Positions 20,300 through 25,916 of a DNA stretch of 25,916 nucleotides are shown here, in pieces. The notes under the pieces were generated by a model. The model was not told the origin of the DNA. It did no database searches and saw only the letters and a list, made by a program, of their open reading frames with translations. The stretch's first letter is position 1, and every line of letters starts with the position of its first letter. The position numbers and the translations under genes were made by a program. The DNA is from Priapulus caudatus (taxonomy: Eukaryota; Priapulida; Priapulimorpha; Priapulimorphida; Priapulidae). The stretch is from the NCBI RefSeq assembly GCF_000485595.1, contig NW_014578821.1, positions 29,042-54,957 on the forward strand, given 5' to 3'.

Positions 20300-20480
20300 A
20301 CAATTATACGGTAAAGATGAAGACAAATCAGAAGATGGTTGGTAGACAAATATAAGGCAATTGAAGAAAATAGAAGGGATTGAAAAAAAGAAAACTAATA
20401 GACGGTAAATGAAGACAAATAGAAGATGATTGAAGACAAATAGAAGGTAAATGAAAACAAATATAAGGTAATGGAAGGCA
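20300..20480 (+). repeat. ~22-bp minisatellite (AAGACAAATAGAAGGTAAATG)
   Basis: About eight degenerate copies of a unit close to AAGACAAATAGAAGGTAA plus TTGA, inside intron 3 of the transporter. Minus-strand frames across it are repeat translations. Confidence 0.8.
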
Positions 20481-20486
20481 ACTAGA

Positions 20487-20640
20487 CGAGTGTTTGTTCG
20501 CATCGAACGGAATAGCAAAATAGGAAGTATGCTGCATCAATTTAACCATAAAAAAAGTGATACAGAACACTAATAACATTTGTAAAAAAAAAGTGGCCAT
20601 AATTTTTTTACTTTTATTATTTACGGTGACGTAATCATTT
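20487..20640 (+). repeat. Inverted repeat left arm, before last transporter exon
   Basis: The reverse complement matches 21211-21361 in order: GATTACGTCACCGTAAATA, then CCACTTTTT, then CACTTTT..ATGGTTAAATTG, then ACTTCCTATTTTGCTATT, then CGAACA.ACACTCG. The two arms flank the last coding exon with about 570 bases between them. Arms are about 150 bases and roughly three-quarters identical by eye. Confidence 0.85.
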
Positions 20641-20674
20641 TAAGTGACCATTAATTTGTGTGTGTGTTCTGCAG

Positions 20675-20883
20675 GCTTTCTCCTGGACTACACTGGAGAC
20701 ATGAGAGCAGTCTTCATCCTGTGTGGAGTGACGTGTATGGTCGGTACAGCCTTGCAAGGTGGCGCCTTCTATATTGACTACAGACAGGAACATACGAGAG
20801 AAGAACCAAGGCAGCTAACGCGCACGGAAATAGGGAAAACATTTTGGATGAAACACGATTTTAACCAATGCATAACGCGATAA
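20675..20883 (+). CDS. MCT-like transporter, exon 4 (helix 12, C-terminus)
   Basis: Begins after TTCTGCAG and completes the phase-1 glycine codon of exon 3. GFLLDYTGDMRAVFILCG matches the family's 'aGwlyD.tg.y..aF...G' leading into helix 12. Then comes a hydrophilic tail of about 35 residues (YRQEHTREEPRQLTRTEIG...) and TAA at 20881-20883. The frame is intact. The last 14 codons overlap a string (TTTTGGATGAAACACGATTTTAA, 20842-20864) that recurs at 21187-21211 in non-coding DNA, so the C-terminus appears to end in repeat-derived sequence. The exon lies in the loop of the 20487/21361 inverted repeat. Confidence 0.8.
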
Positions 20884-20923
20884 TGCAGTTAATACAGATC
20901 ATACAGGTATAATACAAAACTGG

Positions 20924-21114
20924 ATTATAATGATGCATTAAAGACGTGTTTAATCCAGACAGCAGCTAATAAGGGTTTATTCGGCAATGGCAAAAACGTA
21001 AACACAAAATAATATATTTATATTTATATTTATATATATATTAATACATATATATTAATATATATAAATATAATTTTCAATTCATTAAATTTATCACATT
21101 CCATAATGTTCACT
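20924..21114 (+). repeat. Dispersed repeat downstream of transporter, copy 1
   Basis: Shares ordered blocks with 21806-22012: GATG.ATTA.AGACGTGTTT, CAGCA..AATAA, GGCAATGGCAA.A, TTTYCAATTCATT and TTCCA.AATGTT. This copy contains an inserted AT-rich stretch (about 21010-21070). It may form part of the 3'UTR of the transporter. No clear AATAAA signal was chosen. Confidence 0.65.
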
Positions 21115-21210
21115 AGACATGCCTGCCCTTCATCACCAAGCCACCGCCACCTGTAGCTGGCGGAGTAAGATATATCCATGAAACTGTTTTTGGAAGAAAA
21201 CACGATTTTA

Positions 21211-21361
21211 AAGTGATTACGTCACCGTAAATAGTGTAAGTAAACAAAATATTTCCACTTTTTCACAAAATGTATGTAATTTTGTTCACTTTTATGGTTA
21301 AATTGCTGCCTTAAGTACTTCCTATTTTGCTATTTTCGTTCAATGTGAACAAGACACTCGT
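21211..21361 (-). repeat. Inverted repeat right arm, after last transporter exon
   Basis: Partner of 20487-20640. Both arms contain GATTACGTCACCGTAAATA in opposite orientation, which includes a CRE-like TTACGTCA/TGACGTAA core. If both arms are transcribed, the last exon would lie in the loop of a long imperfect duplex. Confidence 0.85.
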
Positions 21362-21470
21362 AAATCTCAAATGAATAGCCCTAATAGCAAAGCAATTAAT
21401 GTCAGGATAATAATATCAGAGCGTATTAAAAAGGTAACCCTTCTTATAGCCTCTTGCATAATATCAAGAG

Positions 21471-21606
21471 TGCATAATAGAGATCACTCTATTGATCATG
21501 CTCTATCGCAGTCTCTATTATGCATCTCTATGCATCTCTATTATGCATCTCTATTATGGCATCTCTATGATCTTCTATTCAATCATCTCTATTATGGCAC
21601 TGCTTG
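21471..21606 (+). repeat. ATCTCTATTATGC short tandem repeat
   Basis: Several copies of TCTCTATTATGCA with small changes. An inverted copy (TGCATAATAGAGAT) at about 21471-21484 makes the array start partly palindromic. Confidence 0.8.
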
Positions 21607-21805
21607 ATAATATGCAAATTGTCTCAGGTTTCAACTAGTTGAGAAACAATCTTATCAGGTAAGAATTTGACGATAAATTTAGTCCCGTTAGTACTTACTT
21701 TTAGTTTACTTTTAGTTGGTAAAAAATGGCAACAAAACTTTTTACAAATATACACCATAGAAATATCGCGACGTAGTCAATTTAACTAATGCCTTATACG
21801 TACAT

Positions 21806-22012
21806 AATTGAATTTCAAAGATGAATTAGAGACGTGTTTTGGTCACACTGCAGCAATAAAACGTAGTTCTTTGATCTCGATGTGTACGTCGAGGAGCCTC
21901 GATAGGCGAATTACGACGGGTTAACTGTAGTTAAACTGGCAATGGCAATACGAATCCTAGAATGAAATTATACTATTTCCAATTCATTTCACCGATCTTA
22001 TTCCACAATGTT
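21806..22012 (+). repeat. Dispersed repeat downstream of transporter, copy 2
   Basis: Second copy of the family at 20924-21114 in the same orientation, without the AT-rich insertion. No coding potential is seen. Confidence 0.65.
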
Positions 22013-22131
22013 GCAAATCTCACCCACGTAGCGGGAGATGCTGGTTGTTAACAAAGATTGATATGTGTCAATAAAAACGCGCATATTGATTTGCCTTAAA
22101 ATTATTGATGGTTGATTATTGATTATTGATT

Positions 22132-22255
22132 GCCCTAACTCTAACCCTAACCCTAACCCTAACCCTAATCCTAACGCTAACCCTAACCTATAAGCGCCTA
22201 ACCCTAACGCTTAACCCTGAACGCCTAACCTAACTCTAATACTAACGCCTAATCC
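22132..22255 (+). repeat. Interstitial telomere-like array (CCCTAA)n
   Basis: Starts with seven to eight units of CCCTAA, some altered (CTCTAA, TCCTAA, CGCTAA), then decays to variants such as GCGCCTAA and CGCCTAA. This is the TTAGGG telomere type on the minus strand, the ancestral animal form and unlike the TTAGG of most insects. Flanking sequence on both sides shows that it is internal in this assembly. Confidence 0.9.
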
Positions 22256-23054
22256 AGAACGGCCTGTTTGCTCCACGGGACACACCGTAGACAATAACTG
22301 AGGAAACGGACATAATATGGACATTACGGTAGAATTCACTAATTCAGGGATAGACTCAGAAGAACGGAATCGTAGATAACAGTAGTGGAAGGTGCGTGAG
22401 ATGCGTAAGTTGCCTAAGTCAAAACACACACAACGTGCACGACCATGGCACAACCTTCATGTCCGTCTTGCTACGTGACACTCCGTAGAAAATAATTGTA
22501 GGATTAGACGCTTCACCATAGATGACATTATCAAAAGGATGAATAGCACCTGATTTTAACAAACTTATAATTCTTTATACCATGTTATACATTATTATTA
22601 TTATCCGAATTGTATAATCACAGACAAATTATAATTTTCAAAATAACAAATGAACGAAAATGAACCACTAAAAGTGTGGTTGTGCTGCCGTTTGAGATCA
22701 ACTGACACGGAGTGCATAATAAAAAAGTATAAATTTGGCATAAATTTAACTCGGTATTAACAAAGTTTTGGCTTTTTGCTTTAAGGCCTATTTATCGTCA
22801 TTGATATATCTACAAAATATGGCTGTATTTAACAATTTTGGATAAGCCTATGTTGGTGTCCGACACCACGGGCCTTACAGCTGAGATCGGTGAAGGCGTG
22901 AGCTTCATGCTCACTCGCGGCCGAAGATGACCGACGTCAGAAAATCGGCCTCTACTCTCTTATAATAAAAGGGATTATATTAGTATCAGAGTTATAAAGA
23001 CAAATTTTGTTTTATTAACTCCTGATAAGTAATCTAATGAGTCCCTGTCTGACT
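22256..23054. other. Non-coding stretch with small palindromes
   Basis: No gene is recognised. A perfect palindrome, GGTGTC-C-GACACC, lies at 22855-22867. A perfect 6-bp hairpin, GTGAGC-TTCAT-GCTCAC, lies at 22898-22914. Both sit in a GC-rich island of about 90 bases surrounded by AT-rich DNA. Confidence 0.5.
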
Positions 23055-23285
23055 GCCTCCTTGCGCCCCCTACCGGCGTTGTGCGGCGCACAGGTGAGAA
23101 CGGGAGTCATCGCCGCGCTCGTCCAATCAGGTCCCGCTCCGCGGACAGGCCACGCTTGACCTGTTACGTCACTGCCAGCACGCGGCCAGGGCGCATCGAA
23201 CAGGAGGCTGAGCATGACGATGAGAGACGCTAAAGATGCTGCGACAGCGAGAGGGAGACGAGAGAGCGTTTCGATGGTAACGACG
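23055..23285 (+). promoter_or_regulatory. Candidate promoter/CpG-rich element of the GPCR gene
   Basis: A GC- and CpG-rich block within AT-rich surroundings. It holds a CTCF-like core on the minus strand (CTTGCGCCCCCTACCGG, about 23060-23076), a CCAAT box (GTCCAATCAG, 23121-23130), a CRE-like TTACGTCA (23164-23171), and GTTTCGATGGTAAC (23268-23281), which fits the RFX X-box consensus at all but one position. It lies 2.2 kb upstream of the GPCR start codon on the same strand. No other gene starts nearby. Whether it drives that gene is inferred from position. Confidence 0.4.
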
Positions 23286-23342
23286 ACGCACGCTGCAGAC
23301 TGCGCGCACAGGCGCCCGCTTCAACACTGATATTCTGCTAGT

Positions 23343-23458
23343 CTGCTGCTGCTGCTACTACTGCTGCTGCTGCTACTACTACTACTGCTGCTGCTGCTAC
23401 TGCTGATGCTGCTACTGCTGATGGTGATGTTGTTGTTGTTGATGATGATGAGGGTGGT
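23343..23458 (+). repeat. CTG/CTA trinucleotide repeat
   Basis: Interspersed CTGCTGCTG and CTACTACTA, then GTTGTTGTTG and GATGATGATG units. No reading frame with a start supports a polypeptide here. Confidence 0.9.
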
Positions 23459-23499
23459 GATAACGAGGATGCTACTGATGAAAGCTACGTCGAATCTTT

Positions 23500-24230
23500 G
23501 CTTGGTTTTTGTAAGAGGAGCTATGTCTAGCTAGAAATAACCAGCAGGAAATATATATCTAGCTAGAAATAAACCACAAGAACTATGTCTAGCTAGCTAG
23601 CTAACTAGCAACAAGAAGAACTGATAGCAAGCTAACTCGGAACGTGTGAAGCTACACCGGGCTTACTGAAACCCAAATGAACAATATAGCTATCTGTGTT
23701 GAGAGCAAGCTAACTGGAAACCAATGGAACAATATAGCTATCTGTGTTGATAGCAAGCTAACTGGAAACCAACGGAACAACATAGCTATCTATGTTGATA
23801 GCAAGCTAACTGGAACCCAACGGAACAATATAGCTATCTGTGTTGATAGCAAGCTAACTGGAAACCAACGGAACAATATAGCTATCTATATGGATAGCAA
23901 GCTAACTGGAAACCAAAGGAACAATATAGCTATCTATATTGATAGCAAGCTAGCTCGAAACCAAAGGAACAATAGAGCTATCTTTATTGATAGCAAGCTA
24001 GTTGGAAACCAAAGGAACAATATAGCTTTTTATATTGATAGCAACCTAACTGGGAACGTGTGGAGCTACACCGGGCTAACTAGAAACCAAAGAAACAATA
24101 TAGCTATCTATATTGATAGCAATCTAACTGGGACCCAAAGGAACAATATAGCTATCTATATATATATATATTGATAGCAAGCTAGCTTAGAAACCAACGG
24201 AACAATATAGCTATCTATATTGATAGCTGA
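23500..24230 (+). repeat. 48-bp tandem repeat array
   Basis: About eleven good copies (23677-24225) of a 48-base unit containing GGAACAATATAGCTATCT, TTGATAGCAAGCTAACTGG and AAACCAA, preceded by more diverged CTAGCTAG-rich copies. The unit contains a hairpin (GCTATC/GATAGC). A variant segment, GGAACGTGTGGAGCTACACC, occurs near 23640 and 24053. Because 48 is divisible by 3, one frame (23677-24174) stays open for 165 codons as NNIAIYIDSKLTGNQR repeats. I treat it as a repeat, not a proven gene. Confidence 0.9.
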
Positions 24231-24494
24231 TCAATTTTTATATAGCTATCTAGCACCAATCAGCATTACGTTTAACTCAGTAGGAAACTAGCATATAGTG
24301 CATATAGTATATAGCTAATGGTGCCCTCACACCATAGCGATAACCAGCTGCGTATGGTTGCGAATAAAAAATAGTGGTCATAAGTACTGCCGGAAAATTA
24401 ACACCGGAGAGTACACAGCTATAGAATTAATAGCAAAACCTAGACCAATGTAAAAAAATAGCATCAATAGCCGCGGGCACAACAACGAATAAAA
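24231..24494. other. Non-coding spacer between two arrays
   Basis: AT-rich sequence with some decayed AGCTA/TATAGC motifs related to the 48-bp array. No gene is seen. Confidence 0.5.
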
Positions 24495-25519
24495 GGCAAC
24501 AACAACTACAGGCAACAACAACAACTACAGGCGACAACAACTACAGGCAACAACAACTATAGGCAACAAAAACAACTACAGGCAACAACAACTACAGGCG
24601 ACAACAACTACAGGCAACAACAACTACAGGCAACAACAACTACAGGCAGTAACAACTACAGGCAACAACAACTACAGGCAACAACAACTACAGGCAACAA
24701 CAACAACTACAGGCAATAACAACTACAGGCGACGACAACTACAGGCAACAACAACTACAGGCAACAACAACAACAACTACAGGCAACAACAACTACAGGT
24801 GACAACAACTACAGGCAACAACAACTACATGCGACAACAACTACAGGCAACAAAAACTACAGCCAACAACAATTACAGGCAACAACAACTACAGGCAGTA
24901 ACAACTACAGGCAACGACAACTACATGCAACAACAACTACAGGCAGCAACAACTACAGGCAACAACAACAACTACATGCAACAACAACTACAGGCGACAA
25001 CAACAACAACTACAGTGCTGCGTCGGCTGTTCTTTGAGCTCACTGCAAAGTAAGTCTAAATAGTTTCATAAGGCGTTAATTCTAAGTCGTAAACACATAA
25101 AATCGTNTACAGGCAACAACAACTACAGGCAACAAACACAACTACAGGCAACAAGAACTACAGGCAACAACAACTACAGGCAGCAACAACTACAGGCAAC
25201 AACAACAACTACAGACAACAACAACAACGACAGGCAACAACAACTACAGGCAACAAGAACTACAGGCAACAACAACTACAGGCAGCAACAACTACAGGCA
25301 GCAACAACTACAGGCAACTACAACTACAGGCGACAACAACTACAGGCAACAACTACAGGCAACAACAACAACTACTACAGGCGACAACAACTACAGGCAA
25401 CAAGAACTACAGGCAGCAACAACTACAGGCAGCAACAACTACAGGCAACAACAACTACAGGCGACAACAACTATAGGCAACAACAACTACAGGCAACAAC
25501 AACGACAACAACTACAAGG
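24495..25519 (+). repeat. 16-bp minisatellite (CTACAGGCAACAACAA)
   Basis: About sixty copies of CTACAGGCAACAACAA with common variants CTACAGGCGACAACAA and CTACAGGCAGCAACAA, extra CAA units, and an interruption at 25015-25106. Its end lies within about 10 bases of the GPCR start codon, so it is probably part of that gene's 5'UTR or promoter. The 16-base unit is not a multiple of 3 and contains no stop in any plus frame. All three frames therefore read the same 16-residue cycle LQATTTTGNNNYRQQQ. Confidence 0.95.
25015..25106 (+). other. Unique island inside the 16-bp array
   Basis: A 92-base non-repeat segment between array copies, followed by a single N at 25107. It contains a strong donor-like GCAAA|GTAAGTC at about 25050 and encodes TVLRRLFFELTAK before a stop. 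It includes GCGTTAATTCTAAGTCGT (25073-25090), identical to 13058-13075. It could be a short 5' exon, an inserted repeat, or an assembly join. Confidence 0.4.
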
Positions 25520-25523
25520 CACC

Positions 25524-25682
25524 ATGAACGTCACGTACCCCTCAACGACATTTCTCTTCAACGAGAGCGGAGGTGGCGCCACCGACATCAGAAGCCTGGT
25601 AGCTGACACTTCCGTGGGCAATCTGATCTACGTCACCTACCTGGTTGTCATGGCTGCCATGGGCAGCATAGGCAACATCATG
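25524..25682 (+). CDS. Rhodopsin-like GPCR, first coding exon (partial gene)
   Basis: ATG 25524 in a strong context (GGCACCATG) opens 53 codons, ending at the donor ATG|GTGAGA in phase 0. Residues 1-33 form an extracellular N-terminus with two N-glycosylation sites (NVT at 2-4, NES at 13-15) and no signal peptide. Residues 34-53, [20 protein letters not shown], are hydrophobic and end in the GN pair of helix 1 (N51 is position 1.50 in class A receptors). The intron that follows begins with a large TATC microsatellite, and the remaining helices lie beyond the window. Family class is likely; ligand cannot be inferred from helix 1. The reading frame is open upstream into the 16-bp array, so a longer N-terminus is formally possible. 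Confidence 0.75.
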
Positions 25683-25691
25683 GTGAGACAT

Positions 25692-25693
25692 CC

Positions 25694-25792
<99 letters not shown>

Positions 25793-25811
25793 CATATATC
25801 TACCTACATGC

Positions 25812-25862
<51 letters not shown>

Positions 25863-25863
25863 A

Positions 25864-25916
<53 letters not shown>
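25692..25916 (+). repeat. TATC tetranucleotide microsatellite
   Basis: More than 50 units of TATC with one interruption at about 25790-25816 (ATATCTACCTACATGCC) and one changed unit near 25861. It lies at the start of GPCR intron 1 and continues past the window end. Confidence 0.97.

Noticed and set aside
23677-24174. 165-codon repeat protein
   Set aside because: A 48-bp unit keeps any stop-free frame open. There is no start context, promoter or family support, so I list the array as a repeat and raise the coding question in the findings.
23500-25520. CRISPR array
   Set aside because: Units are head-to-tail tandem repeats without unique spacers, in animal-type DNA.
1-25916. tRNA or rRNA genes
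   Set aside because: I looked for GGTTCRANNCC-type B boxes and conserved rRNA strings and found none with a cloverleaf or flanking support.

Overview
The window looks like draft nuclear sequence from an animal, probably a marine invertebrate. The evidence is: genes split into small exons with GT-AG introns; a solute-carrier gene of the monocarboxylate transporter type; the first exon of a rhodopsin-like G-protein-coupled receptor (GPCR); an internal TTAGGG-type telomere-like array; and a very high load of micro- and minisatellites. I cannot name the species. No bacterial operons, ribosomal RNA genes, tRNA genes or autonomous transposon proteins were recognised.

Only two genes have strong support, both on the plus strand. 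The first is an SLC16/MCT-like transporter in four exons (17263-17614, 18845-18996, 19503-20248, 20675-20883). Together they account for the twelve-helix fold, but exons 2 and 3 carry several reading-frame breaks. The second is a GPCR whose first exon (25524-25682) encodes a glycosylated N-terminus and helix 1; the gene continues past the window. A GC-rich block at about 23055-23285 with CCAAT, CRE-like and X-box-like motifs is a candidate promoter for it. A short candidate exon (15528-15642) and a start-less open frame (11113-11367) have weak support.

Layout: 1-5750 is non-coding with polypurine and T-rich blocks and a 650-bp inverted repeat. 6080-6604 is a TG/CG/TA tract. 7211-7455 is a 16-bp minisatellite. 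8310-10130 is a noisy 31-bp satellite. 10170-11540 is GC-rich. 11640-12766 is a noisy repeat array ending in an N gap. 12895-14735 holds a MITE-like element, a 400-bp direct repeat around a GT tract, and a second GT tract. 15384-16576 holds TTGA and 31-bp repeats. 17187-20883 is the transporter gene with palindromic elements in intron 1. 20487-22255 holds an inverted repeat around the last exon, dispersed repeats and the telomere-like array. 22256-25916 is the GPCR flank with 48-bp and 16-bp arrays and a TATC microsatellite.

Two cautions apply. Several regions (8310-10130, 11640-12727, 17878-18156, exon 2) look like uncorrected long-read sequence: copies differ mainly by scattered small indels, and single Ns sit at 17871 and 25107. 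Frameshifts may therefore be sequencing errors rather than gene decay. All family assignments come from motif reading, not database searches.
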